A stretch of DNA of 64,000 bases, from contig NC_066286.1 in the NCBI RefSeq assembly GCF_905404315.1, forward strand, positions 5,215,501 through 5,279,500, read 5' to 3'. Both the position numbers and the translations under genes were made by a program. Source of the stretch: Leptidea sinapis. Its lineage: Eukaryota; Arthropoda; Insecta; Lepidoptera; Pieridae. Below the pieces are notes generated by a model that saw nothing but the letters and a program-made list of their open reading frames with translations, was not told the DNA's origin and searched no databases. Positions 1-10,534 of the stretch are shown here, in pieces (position 1 is the first letter of the stretch; each line of letters starts with the position of its first letter).

Positions 1-553
1 TGATAAGTCGTAAACAGTCAGCCACGCTTAGCATTAAATCATAAATATTCTGAATATTAAACCTCATGCATTATCGGGCTGTCTGATCATATATACACTA
101 GTATATTCTAAGTCTATATTGATTATCGCCTCGTCCCTAATTTATCGTCGCCGCATGTCTACTTGGGTATTATTTTGTGATAATAATAATAATTTAATTG
201 ACACAATACTACACATAAAAAATGTCCACTTAAAGTATAAATTCGTCACACGTTTTCACTCTGATGTAGATGATCTTTTATCGATGTTACAAAGATATTG
301 AATTTAAAAGGGCAGCACACAACCAAAGACCTAGGTTCACGGAAGGTTTCATATCAGACTTTACAACCTACCATCATTGTCACATATTGTAATTTATGAT
401 TTCATAAATTTTAATTCATAATAATTTTTAGGTTTTTTCCTAATTTCCTTTTAAAATATTTTTTGGCCGTTTTCTTAGATTCTAATTTTATACATCACAC
501 TCAAACCGTTTAACAATGGCTTTATTAAAAAAATGTATGTACATTTACACTTA
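1..553. other. AT-rich sequence with no recognised feature
   Basis: No exon, repeat family shared with the rest of the window, or convincing coding frame was recognised. The only open frame (119-301, plus) is a short low-complexity stretch without a recognisable motif. Confidence 0.5.
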
Positions 554-827
554 CGGCCGTTCCCAATATACTATATAACCTAAAGCTGTCCTAATATACC
601 CCAATAAGTCATTCTTATCGCCTTATATTGGAACGCGGGAATTGAAATTTCCATACAAACTTCTATCGCTGGTAAGCTATACGTCGTCCCATTGACAGAC
701 AGCGTGTAAGGTGTAAGCGGATAAGGTGAGTTACCGTCGATAAGTTTATTGGGACAGAAAAGTTACCACAACGATAGTTACGATTTTTATCTCAAGTAAG
801 AGATAGACTGAATATTGGGAACGGCCG
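554..827 (+). mobile_element. MITE-1 copy 1, TTA target duplication
   Basis: The element is bounded by the inverted repeat CGGCCGTTCCCAATA at 554 and its complement ending at 827, and flanked on both sides by TTA (551-553 and 828-830). It has no coding capacity. Three related copies lie at 34871, 51517 and 52631. The TTA duplication is what PIF/Harbinger-type elements make, so a non-autonomous Harbinger-like element is likely. That superfamily assignment is inference from the TSD alone. Confidence 0.75.
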
Positions 828-1444
828 TTAGACGCTTAATACTAATTAAACAGAGAAAAGCGGCTTATATGCAACTCTCTCGAACGCTTGAGAACGTTCG
901 AGACGCTGAAGTCGGCAGGTGCAGCGGACACGAGCGAGAAGCAAGGATGTCCGCGCTGCTTGCGGTCACGCCGCGATTCACGACCGATATGTTCTGTGGA
1001 ATATTTGATGACTTCAGCCAACCATAGGTACTGGCGGCATAAAAAAAAATACGGGTTGCACTCCGGCAGTGCCGACAGAAGTTAAAACTTATTTTGGTGC
1101 GTTAGACATTTTTAGATGGGTAACCCAGGTAGGGTTATGAAATGAAAAAAAATGAAAATTTTATTAATTTTTAGAAATTTTCGAATACATTTAATATTCT
1201 TTAGTGAATCATCGTTAGCAGTTTCCACAACTCTTGTATCATCATCATTATCATTAAAAATATTACAATCTTAAATAGAAACTATAGGTTCATGATAACT
1301 AATATAGGAAATATTTTTTTTTTTGATTCGAATAATACATAATATATAACGAAACGTAACGGTGTCGCGAGTCCAGAGATTTTATCTCATCTAAAAATAT
1401 GCGTACAGCGCTAAAAGAAGTTTTTACTTCAAAAGTTCATATAA
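828..1444. other. Unassigned intergenic or intronic sequence
   Basis: Mixed sequence with one GC-richer patch (about 840-1020). Two short overlapping plus-strand frames are open there, but neither resembles a known protein. Nothing else was recognised. Confidence 0.4.
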
Positions 1445-1562
1445 TTTTTTTTAAGGAATAGACGAGTGTACGGGTCAAATGATGTTAAGTGATCACCGCC
1501 GCTCATATTCACTCAATTACCAGTTAAGTCACAAGAGCGTTGCCGCGCTTTAAGGAACACGT
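1445..1562 (-). repeat. LINE-B 3' fragment, degenerate
   Basis: This matches the reverse complement of the LINE-B 3' end seen best at 42905-43170: an ACGAGCGTACGGGTCA-like segment, then GTTAAGTGATCACC, then a CACAAGAGCGTTGCCG-like segment. It is strongly diverged. Confidence 0.6.
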
Positions 1563-1568
1563 GACACG

Positions 1569-1630
1569 TGTAGTTACAAGCCTATCTAGGATGACACCGA
1601 CATGTCATACAAGATAGGCTTGTAACTACA
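1569..1630. other. 62-nt perfect-stem hairpin
   Basis: Arms 1569-1587 and 1612-1630 are perfectly complementary over 19 bp. Inside are a 3x3 internal loop, a second 6-bp stem (ATGACA at 1591-1596 with TGTCAT at 1603-1608) and a 6-nt loop. The size and layout resemble a microRNA precursor. Such perfect arms also arise from fold-back repeats, which are common here, so transcription is unproven. Confidence 0.5.
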
Positions 1631-1735
1631 TACATAGTTATAGGTGAGATGTGCTTGAGTAGTGAGGACGTGATAGGCGAGAGCGGGTCGCGGCGGACGG
1701 ACAACGATTCCAAGAATTACAATAATCGTAACTAG

Positions 1736-1822
1736 AATTAGATTGTATATAAATACGCAATTATTTTTAAACTTTTTAGTGCATATATTGTTTTGGAATA
1801 GTGTTTTTGAAGTCGGTTGTTT
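1736..1822 (+). repeat. End fragment of TTTTGAAGTCGG-type MITE
   Basis: This shares TTAGATTGTAT, AATACGCAATTATTT and TTTTTGAAGTCGGTTGTT with 30905-30995, the right end of a MITE that interrupts a mariner relic there. Only one end is recognisable here. Confidence 0.55.
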
Positions 1823-3169
1823 TTTGTCAAAAATTTTTTTTATACTCACATAATTATTGGTTAAACTGTGCGCTCGATCATCGAAGGAACTCAGAGCATC
1901 AGCTTCAGTTATTAACGTTTTATTGTACTCCACTTCTAACTTCTTATCTGAGAAAACAGAGTATAAAAATACATGTTAAATTAGCAGAATAAAATTTTGC
2001 TATTATTATTATTTACCTTATTCACTCAACGAAGCAAGTTTGCGATTCCTATAAAGGAGCAATTTGTTGGGCACCGGACTAAGTCAAGTCTTAATAAACT
2101 GATACATAGTACATTCAACTTATTTGTAAAATCAAATTTACAAATGGAAGTCAGAGAGCTTTATATTTTGTATTATATTGCATTTTTGACTGCTTTATAA
2201 AGAAAATATTAGGACGACACATTGCCTGTATGTAAATTGTAACTAGCCATTACAGCTTTCAGTCAAATATTCAATATTCGAACAGAAACAAATAAATATC
2301 AAGTTTGAAATAGTTTTTGTAAAACGCTGGTGTATTTTATATTTAAATCATACCTTTAACCTATTTGTAACCTTTTTATGAGAGCACTGTCGAAGAAGAT
2401 ATTGTTACTAATATAAAGTAAATATAAAGAAATATTCAACTAAAAAAAATTGCATGCGTACAAAATACAAATGTTTGCATTGCATCTGCATTGTGCATGA
2501 ACCCCCAAGCTGCATATGAAGTCCTGGTACGTGTTGCTAGAATGACACATGATTTCAACCGCTATGAAAGATATTACTATCACCACTAATATATATATAT
2601 TATGTTCTCCTGGTGTCTATGTAGTTAAACCTCGTGCGCATAGCGTATAGCGCATATATTAAAGTATACTCCCGTCATACATAAGACAATCTCTTCTTCA
2701 ACTATGATCGCCTGGTACCAAAACACGGTATAATGCTTCCTATCTCATTATCTCTCATGTTATGAATTTGTTTGTCTGCTGTTTTAACTGTCGTTATATC
2801 GTTTCATCGACTTTCGAATCACAACGATGCTAAGGAAGTTTTCACTTCAATAAATAAAATAATGGTGCGTTAATAAGTACTACTTGCGATTATCGTTATT
2901 CGAGATAGATTGCGTAGAGTCAATATCGGCACGATGTATGTCCACATCGTTTGCCGAAAGATGCTAGCACCAGTATGTATGGACTCTGAAACGCGCTTTA
3001 AGTTTTTGTTTCCATATTGTTAGGCTACTTAATATTTATTTTTGTTAAATAGTTTAGCAAATAGTAATAATAATAATAATCCCAGTAGCGTTCAACGTTT
3101 AACGCACGCTCGTTGGAAGTCGCATTAGAAATTTCACTTAAATAAATTGGAAGAAATTCGGTGCCAATG
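1823..3169. other. Sequence past the last recognised exon, no feature
   Basis: AT-rich sequence downstream of the host gene's last recognised exon. It holds a short (TAA)n run near 3066 and no recognisable gene. If the cytoplasmic exon ends at the donor near 3190, this is intron. If it ends at the stop at 3168-3170, it is 3' UTR and flank. Confidence 0.4.
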
Positions 3170-3338
3170 TCACTTTAATCTAGTTATACTTGTTAGAATA
3201 ATGTCTGGTTCCTCTTCTCCCGGCTCCGCCTTCAGTTCAAACTGACTGTTGTAGTCTATCTTGGGCGATACAGCATAAGTGCTCAGATTCTCGCGTTTCT
3301 GCATCGACTCGACACTGCCATCCATGTAGAGTTCATTA
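3170..3338 (-). CDS. Sidestep-like exon 14, cytoplasmic tail
   Basis: The acceptor TTGATCAACAG precedes 3338. The first base completes the codon split by exon 13. The frame reads NELYMDGSVESM, then a polar, acidic stretch ending GEEEPDIILTS, then a stop (TGA, 3168-3170) soon after. This looks like cytoplasmic tail. A weak donor GTATAA at 3189-3188 would end the exon at 3190 and let the tail continue outside the window. Both endings are possible. The provirus 1 3' LTR begins 78 bp upstream of the acceptor. Confidence 0.7.
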
Positions 3339-3416
3339 CTGTTGATCAAAATCAATTAATGTCGTATTCATAATATTATCAAATATTCTAAATGATTTAA
3401 ATTTTAATTTGGCACG

Positions 3417-3639
3417 AGTTATGTTCGGACGATCATAAAAGGTCTTTTTAAAAAATTATTATTTATTACACAAAACTAATTACAATGATATTAAAATAGA
3501 CGTGTTACTTATAACAAGACTGGAGCGAAAGTGAATTATAAAAATATTAAATTATAGACAATCGAAGTTCAGCGTCAGCATCTATTCACTTGTTCAATCT
3601 GCCACTCAGCTCTTTCACACCGATGGGGCCCCGGTAACG
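3417..3639 (-). repeat. Provirus 1 3' LTR
   Basis: The 223-bp direct repeat of 10552-10775, read CGTTACC to ATAACT in element orientation. It carries the env stop codon 23-25 bases inside its upstream edge and an AATAAA signal near its downstream end. It differs from the 5' LTR by one missing base near 3500 and a C/T change near 3630. Confidence 0.93.
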
Positions 3640-5340
3640 CCTCCCCCTTCAAGATGGAAGCGTAACTTGCAGCTTCCTCCAGCGTCCTCGCTGGCTTCTT
3701 CACTGGCTCTTGGGTTAGGCTTCATCCGCTTGCTCTTAAGCCATTGATAGATCTTTTTGGATATTATCACGAAGCCTATGAAGTATAATATTACTGTAGT
3801 CCAACTCGGAGTCGCCATGATGAGGGGCAGATTAACTTCATCTGGATCTTCCACCTCACGTGCCTGGTTAATAAGACCACGGATGTTGTCTAATGATATA
3901 TCCTCGATATGCAAAGTGAAATCAGCTGGTGACTTATATGAATAGTCTTGTTGATGTGGCAATGGTATAATTTCATTCATATTTAAAAATTTTCTATGAG
4001 CTTGAAGTGTTCTATTCATTATTTGAATCACGCATCCTTCTGAAATAGTAATGATTTGGGGTCCCTTTATTTTTTCGTAATGAGTCCTTCCAACACACAT
4101 TTTCCTCACTAGCTCTCCCGTTGTTGGAATAACAATCCAGCTGTTGTCGTTGATCTTCTGAATTTTCCCACTACGCAAAACCATTTTAGCTAGTGTGCAA
4201 CTGGCAGGTTTGTGTTGCACCAGTGCGATGATGCAGTCTTCATTTTTCTTTATAGACAATTCATTTAGTTGGCTGCATAGAAGTGTAGTCTCGGAGATAT
4301 GCCGGCATCCGTCATCAAGGTAAGCGTACCCCTCACTTCCAAGTGCAAGGTATTTGGATTTTGGGATTATCGTAAGGTTTTGTTTATCGGGGATGGAGTA
4401 CAGGTGAACAAGGTCATAAATCTGGAGGTCAACCGAGGGGATTTCTAATATAAAATTTAGTGTGTGCATTGTTTTATAAGCTTTAACCACCACATATTTC
4501 TCTATATCATCTATTGTACGTATACCTATTTCCGAGATTGGGTTGAGAAAATAGTTTTTCTTGATACTTAGTAATTCATTAATTAAATTATGAGGATTAA
4601 TTATACTAGGATGCATGACTTCCATTCGGGCAAACGTAATTGCATTTTCTAATATCATTAGCTTATTTAAAATTAATTGTAAACTAAAACTTAATTGGAC
4701 GTATATATCTAGAAAATGTAATTGATTATAAACTAAATTAGAACTATTAGAAACATTATTAACTATCGAGGCTAGTTTATTCTGATTCTTATTAATCTTT
4801 TCTAATTCTGAGGTAAATTCTTTAATAGTATTTTCAGCCAAAAAAAATGATTTTTGTTGCTTGTTTTTAATATTATTAACGGTATTCTGTATAGAACTAA
4901 TTTCTTGTTCTATTTTTTCTGCGTCATTATTGTCCAAATTTCCAGTTATTGCTTTGACTATTGAGCCAAGCCCGTTTACTAATCCTCGCTTAACTCTATA
5001 ATTATTAGAATAAGATCTAAATAAGCTAAGTTTCTTATCTACCAAAGTAAAAGTGTAATTTAACTGATCTTTGTATGTTTTATGCGAATCTCCGGATACT
5101 GTATTTACTTCTAAAGACTTTGTTATCATAAAAAGTGAAAGTAATTTCAGTGACGAAGATTGAAGTGCTGTAATATTGTATACACATACTCGGCTGAAGG
5201 AATCGATCTGCTTAAATACTTGCCCTTCTTTAATAAGTACAATGCCATTTGTATTATCTATTGAGTCTATAACTACGTCAGCTGATGCGTAGAGCACGAG
5301 GGCTCCTGCGTAGAGCATGAAGGCTCTTGAGATGAAGATC
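3615..5340 (-). CDS. env: Provirus 1 envelope glycoprotein (F-like fusion protein)
   Basis: The frame runs from an acceptor (TTACAG at 5346-5341) with first internal ATG at 5318 to the stop at 3617-3615. From that ATG it is 567 residues: a hydrophobic N-terminus, a furin-type site RVKR at 108-111, a glycine-rich fusion peptide starting GLVNGLGSIVKAI, a coiled ectodomain with N-glycosylation sequons, a membrane anchor near 502-519, and a 48-residue tail. This matches the baculovirus F / errantivirus Env family, type I membrane fusion proteins. It overlaps the 3' end of pol by 46-68 bases. The last codons run through the polypurine tract into the LTR. No internal stop is present. An in-phase leader exon is proposed at 10402-10389. 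Confidence 0.88.
3640..3650 (-). other. Provirus 1 polypurine tract
   Basis: GAAGGGGGAGG on the minus strand directly abuts the 3' LTR. This is the expected primer site for plus-strand DNA synthesis. It is also translated as part of Env. Confidence 0.88.
5288..5329 (-). repeat. 21-bp direct repeat in the pol/env overlap
   Basis: Two 21-bp copies (5288-5308 and 5309-5329) differ at three positions. In the pol frame they give EPSCSTQ twice. In the env frame they give the hydrophobic LYAG/LYAS-type segment at the start of Env. One duplication therefore shapes both proteins. Confidence 0.85.
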
Positions 5341-5346
5341 CTGTAA
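5341..5346 (-). promoter_or_regulatory. Provirus 1 env splice acceptor (TTACAG)
   Basis: TTGTTACAG on the minus strand precedes an env-frame segment open to the ATG at 5318. The phase fits the leader donor at 10388: two codon bases come from the leader and one from here. This is inferred, with support from the same arrangement in provirus 2. Confidence 0.55.
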
Positions 5347-6086
5347 CAAGATGCGGCCGTCTGAGCAGCTTGTAATGAACTCTTATCGATTTGGCATTCG
5401 GATGACTACCAATAATTTCGGCTATATTATTAGGATGCAAGTGAATTATTTTATACGGACCTTTATAAGTAGGTTTTGTTTTGTCGTCTCGCGCCGTTTT
5501 TGCCACCTGTTTGTAAACAGTTTCACCTACCTTGAAAGCCGCTTCTTGTGCTGCCTGGTTCCTCTTGCTAATTATCTGCTCCTTATTTTTAGACATGTAT
5601 GCTGTAACGCACTCTTGTACAGCTTCTGCGTTATTTTTATGTTTTAGAACATAATTTTGATAGAATTCCTTCGGGTAATACAGTTCAAGTGGATTCCTAG
5701 ATGCTGTATGTCCAAACATTAATTCATGTGGTGTATACCCAGTACTGGAGTGAATTGAATTATTATAGGCGATAAGTGCATACTTCATTAATAAAGGCAT
5801 AGGATTGTTTTTATTTGTCATTCTCTGAATTCTTATTATTTCAGCAATAGTGGAATGGAATCGTTCTATGGGAGAATTTGAGTTAGGGTTGTAAGGGGTT
5901 GTGAAATGTATGTTAATATCATGTAATGCAAAGATCTCTTTTATTAAATCATTTTCAAATTTCGAATCCGAATCTGTAGTGATTTTCATGGGTAAACCGA
6001 AAACAGAAAATATTTGTAATAGTGCATCTGCTACTTGAACGCTACTTGATGCAGTTAGGTTGATGGCTTGTGCAAATTTTGAGAAA

Positions 6087-7502
6087 TTATCTATAACTGT
6101 TAAAAAAAGTTGCCCCACCTGTGGAGTATAAGTCCATGAAGAGATGCTCCATAGGTTTTGTAGGCGTGTCCGTTAAAGCCAAAGGTGGTCTCAGTGGGTT
6201 TCTTTCATATTTAGCTCGCAAACAAACATCGCATTGATTGATGTATTTTTGAATGCTAAGTAACATATTTTGCCAATGATATTTTCTACGGAGTTGTTTA
6301 TATGTCTCTTGTATTCCCCTATGAATTGTTTTTCCTATATGATGTTGTTTTATTAAATCCTCCTGTTCAGTTTTATTTTCCACTAAGGTTACCCGTGATG
6401 TGCACTTAAATAATTTTGGACCTCTGTCGTTAAATACTGTTGTATACACACGTGAAAATGCAAGGTATAACTCTTCATTATGAAAAAAACAGTGAAATAC
6501 TCGATCTGCTACAGTATGTTCCTTTAAGAATTTAATTATTTCCTCTTCTGTATTATTTACAGGGATAAACACATCTTTAATTACTTGCCTAGAGCTTGTT
6601 GACCTATTTTCTATGCGGTAAGTTGATCCTGGGGTCGACCTAATATGAAATTGTTTTTGTTGTCTATCTATAGCGTCAGATATTATAGGTATACCACTGT
6701 TCTCATTATCTGGCTGTGTGTGATTAGTGGATACGAGTTGTTCAGGGTCATTTGCTACCGTTATATTATCTCCTTCTGTGACTATAATTGATGGTGTGAC
6801 GTTTTCGTTTACTTCAAGGTTGTCCGTTTGCAGTTCGCCTGCCTGTTCCCTACGTGCATATTCAAATATTCTATTTATTATTTCATCATCATCATTATCA
6901 TCGAAGTTGACTGCTAACGAATCTATACTATTATGAAAAATTTTTGCCCTTGACAATGCGTCTGCGTTAGTGTTTTGCCGACCCTTCTTGTAAACTACTT
7001 GATAATTATATTCTGCCAACTTTAAGCGCCAGCGTGTTAATTTTGAGTTTGGATCTTTAAGTGACATTAGCCAAGTTAACGGACGGTGGTCGGTGTATAT
7101 GGTAAACTTCCTACCATACAAATACGGCCTAAAATATTTTACTGCCCATATGATCGCTAACAGCTCTTTCTCTATGGTAGAATATCTATTTTCCGTTTCA
7201 GATAGAGTTCTAGACGCGTACGCGACTGGTTTATCTGAACCCACACGTCCTTGGGACAGTACTGCACCAATTGCTACTTCTGATGCATCTGTCGTAAGGA
7301 TAAATGGTTCATCAAAATTTGGATATTGTAATAGAGGTGCATTTGTTAATATTTGTTTACATTTGTTAAACGCATCGATGAACTCAGGTGAATGAATGAC
7401 TAAATGATTTTTCTTGAGACATATGGTCATAGGTTTCGTGAGTTTTGCAAAGTCTTTTATAAATTTTCGATAGTATTGGATACTACCAAACCTAGAAAAC
7501 AT
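6087..7502 (-). pseudogene. pol: Provirus 1 pol, RNase H and integrase N-terminus
   Basis: A 471-residue segment carrying the RT tail (YYRKFIKDFAKL), the RNase H domain (ILTTDASEVAIGAVLSQ, TDHRPLTWLM), a spacer, and the HHCC zinc domain of integrase (QHHIGKTIHRG, then CDVCLRAKY), up to the first catalytic Asp (LFMDLYST). It is cut off by the A7 frameshift at 6102-6108. Its join to the RT segment is another frameshift near 7475-7495. Confidence 0.87.
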
Positions 7503-8437
7503 TTGACTTCCTTCTGCGTTTTTGGAAGTGGAAAGTCTAGCACTGCTTTAATTTTGTCCCTATTTGGCTTTAAGCCTTGGTCTGTAAGTTCATGGCCTAA
7601 AAATGTCACTTGTTTTTGGAGAAACTCTGACTTATCTAGCTGTATCTTGAGATTATGCATTTTTAAACGTTCAAAAACCTGTGTTAGCTTATGTATGTGT
7701 TCTTGTAATGATGTAGAAATTATAAGTACGTCATCGAGGTAAGTAAATACATTTTCTACACCTCGTAAAATATGGTCCATAAGACGCTGAAAAGTACTAG
7801 GCGCATTCTTTAAACCGAATGGCATCCTAAGGAACTCATAATGACCTCTTTCTGTTGAAAATGCTGTTTTTTCTACGTCACTCGGGTCCATTTCCACCTG
7901 ATGGTATCCGCTAGCTAAATCAAGCGTTGTGAAATATTGTGCTCTACCTACCCTATCTAAAATATCATAAATATTTGGAAGTGGATATTTATCTTCAATT
8001 ATACGGTCATTGAGTCTTCTATAATCTATTACAAGCCTCCATTTTATTTTTCCTGATGCATCTGGTTTTTTTGGTACAATATGCACAGGACATGACCATG
8101 GAGAAATGCTTTCTCTAATTATTCCTTGTTTAAGGAGATTATCTATTTGATTACGAATCTCTTGGCGTTATTGCGGAGACTGCCTATAACTTCTAACATA
8201 TACAGGTGTTTCATCCGTAAGCCTAAGTTTATGCTTCACTGAATGGTTAAATGTTAATGGAATATTTTCAGAGTGAAATAATTCCCTGTACTGATAACAT
8301 AAACGTGATATTTCTCGCTTTTCCTCTTCGTTCATGTGATGTGTTCTAATTTTCTCTAAGTTTTTGCAAAGTTCTCTATCTATCTCTGATCTAGTAGTAA
8401 TTGAATGAAGCTCACAAGAAGTTTCCGTACTATTATT
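7457..8437 (-). pseudogene. pol: Provirus 1 pol, reverse transcriptase
   Basis: The RT domain includes KWRLVIDYRRLN, FTTLDLASGYHQ, MPFGLKNAPSTFQR and the catalytic YLDD box. The frame continues upstream of the first methionine (8086) to the protease junction, but holds a TAA at 8170-8168, just before the conserved RQEIRNQID helix. The downstream end runs out of frame after KCFLGLV. The RT cannot be made intact from this copy. Confidence 0.87.
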
Positions 8438-8438
8438 A

Positions 8439-9098
8439 TTAATAAGGCTCTAACACGAACGGAGCTGTTGATTTTATAAACCCTTTTTCAGTATTGAAAT
8501 TTAGTACAGACGTCCGAAAATAACCATTCTCTACTTTAATAATTGCAGCAGGCGAAATTACACCATTATTCCAAAAGTAATCTTCGTGCAAATATTGGCC
8601 GTCTACATAATTTGTTTTAACCTTTATTAATTTTTGACATCTTGGTTCAATGCTAATATTTCTTTTTGGGTAATCGAAATTAATAGGTATAGTTGCGCTT
8701 GACGTACATAATACTTTATCTTTTATATCTATATTACTGCATAAGACCTTAAGCAAATCTAGCCCTATTAGGCCTTTATATTTAGGATCAAAGTCAAAGA
8801 TTAGAAATTTGTGGAATAATTCATTATTAAAAACCGGTGGTAATGGAAGGTGAGCTACTAAGTCATGTCTAGTAACACCATGCGCAGTTTTAACTTCAAA
8901 AGGTTCATAATCTATACAATGTTCAAAAATTGTACCGATTATAGCGTCGGGTGATATCATCGATCGCGAGGCTCCTGTATCTATTAAAAACTTACCTTTA
9001 TATTCAGGTATCTCGATGTAGGGCAAATGATCTTTATAGTGATGATTCAGTTTTACTAGCTCTGGTTGTCTGTGTTGTTGCCATCCCGAAAATCCAGT
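8439..9098 (-). pseudogene. pol: Provirus 1 pol, aspartic protease
   Basis: The frame opens at 9098, in the -1 frame relative to gag and overlapping the gag end. The retroviral aspartic protease signature is FLIDTGASRSMI, followed by the flap and a second hydrophobic-Gly motif (GLIGLDLL). It stops at 8441-8439 through a one-base shift in an AAT-rich run, after which RT continues in another frame. A possible slippery heptamer GGATTTT lies at 9095-9089 in the gag frame. Confidence 0.82.
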
Positions 9099-10165
9099 TC
9101 ATCACATGAGGTAATTGCCTGATTTTCCCCAATAATTTGTTCATGAATTTCTTCAGAAGGTGGCTGCTCCTCAAAATACTGGTGGTGATCATAATCAATT
9201 GGGTTACTTACCTGATAGTAGTCGTTCGGGGTGTAGAACAACTCTTCGAAAGCAAATTGTGGCTTCTCTGGCTTATTGACGGACCTCATACTTACATCTG
9301 ATACTTTTTGAGTCGGATTTATATTTTGTTGAGGCATATTAGGTTGATGTCCAAAATTATTACGTACATTACCTGAAGTCTTGTGACCTTGGTGAGAATT
9401 CTTCCAAGGCAGGCTGGACTGTATCCACTGCTGTCGTTGTTGTGAATTCATATTATTTTGTTGGGGTACAAAATTAGGATTGAATAATCGTGGAGGGTTA
9501 TTATCAATAGAACGCAAATAATTATTTTGTGGGAATAATCTAGAATGATCTGTTTTCTGTCTTATTTGCGAAGTAGATGCAGTATTTGTACCAGGATTTG
9601 CTTGCCTATAATAAATTAGTTTAGCTTCCTCCTGTCTAGCCGCAACAATCGTAAGCTCTAACGACGTGGGTTTCATAATCCTAACACCTATTCCTACGTT
9701 AAATTCTAACTGACTTATATAATGTTCTATTACCATACTTTCATAATAACTTTTATCGGTATGTTTTCCGACTGTAAATAATGTATCTAATATGTCCCTA
9801 AGTCGTTTTCCAAATGTTTCGGCGTCCTCCGATTTAAGGCGACGCATTCGAGTAAGTTCCTGCATTACTTGGATCTCGTTTCTCGTTTCTCCTAAACGTC
9901 TTAATAACGCATGTTTAACCTCCGGCCACGAGTCCAGTGAGTTTTCGTACGCTATAGCATCTATAGCTGCGCCACTAAGCCTACTCTTAATTAAACTTAT
10001 TAACACGGGGTGCGCTTGCCAGCCAGGCTCTATTAAACTAATAACGCTCTCTACTTCTCGTATATAATAATTTAATGTTTTGGGGTTACCGTTATATCTC
10101 GGAATTAAATCACCCATAGTCTTAATAACACTATCGCAATCTTTAAGAGACATTATAGCTTTCAC
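9056..10165 (-). CDS. gag: Provirus 1 Gag
   Basis: A 369-residue open frame starting MKAIMSLKDC. It has the capsid-like helical region of Ty3/gypsy Gag (residues about 15-190, with IPRYNGNP, SRLSGAAIDAIAY and a LRRLGETRNE-type helix), then a Gln/Asn-rich C-terminus. No CCHC zinc knuckle is visible, as in some errantiviruses. It forms the virus-like particle shell and binds the genomic RNA. The frame is undamaged. Protease begins in the -1 frame before the gag stop. Confidence 0.88.
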   Translation of the reverse strand: MKAIMSLKDCDSVIKTMGDLIPRYNGNPKTLNYYIREVESVISLIEPGWQAHPVLISLIKSRLSGAAIDAIAYENSLDSWPEVKHALLRRLGETRNEIQVMQELTRMRRLKSEDAETFGKRLRDILDTLFTVGKHTDKSYYESMVIEHYISQLEFNVGIGVRIMKPTSLELTIVAARQEEAKLIYYRQANPGTNTASTSQIRQKTDHSRLFPQNNYLRSIDNNPPRLFNPNFVPQQNNMNSQQRQQWIQSSLPWKNSHQGHKTSGNVRNNFGHQPNMPQQNINPTQKVSDVSMRSVNKPEKPQFAFEELFYTPNDYYQVSNPIDYDHHQYFEEQPPSEEIHEQIIGENQAITSCDELDFRDGNNTDNQS

Positions 10166-10380
10166 TGTACCCTAGCCTTACTTAACAATGCAATAATTCT
10201 ACGAAGTATCCTATATCCGTGTGAAATCCGTGGCGATTTTAGCCTAACGACAACACACAATAAAATATATGTTCATATAAAATTCAAATTATTTTCCAAT
10301 TTGAAGTAATGATTAAAATAATATCTAAAAAAAAAAAATTTACGACAGGAAATAGAGCAAAGGAACTTGGAAGTAAAAGA

Positions 10381-10402
10381 GTACTTACCGAAATCTCTGC
10401 AT
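10381..10402 (-). promoter_or_regulatory. Provirus 1 leader ATG mini-exon and splice donor
   Basis: An ATG at 10402-10400 is followed 11 bases later by a strong donor (CG then GTAAGTAC, GT at 10388-10387). Unspliced, the frame ends at a TAA lying inside the donor, giving a five-codon upstream ORF. Spliced to 5340, it enters env in phase. Confidence 0.6.
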
Positions 10403-10534
10403 CTCCCGCCGGACTTTGCCCCAGAACAGGATTTTCAATTTTCCGAAATTCCCGTTAATCGTCCTTTTAGGTTCTTATATCCCGATCGCGGTTATTACGA
10501 TTAGAACCGTTCACTTGATTTTGAAAGTGCCGCG

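Larger units (their letters stand above)
5273..6118 (-). pseudogene. pol: Provirus 1 pol, integrase core and C-terminus
   Basis: A 281-residue segment from within the integrase core: TVIDNFSKFAQ, the second acidic residue in ITTDSDSKF, and the glutamate in SPIERFHS, followed by a C-terminal chromatin/DNA-binding region (GPYKI). It is separated from the preceding segment by a frameshift in the A7 run at 6102-6108. The last residues are a seven-residue tandem repeat (EPSCSTQ twice) that overlaps the start of env in another frame. Confidence 0.85.

Noticed and set aside
3411..3418. GGCACGAG as cDNA-adaptor contamination
   Set aside because: These bases are fully explained by the CACG target duplication followed by the AG of the LTR, and the matching CACG is at 10776.
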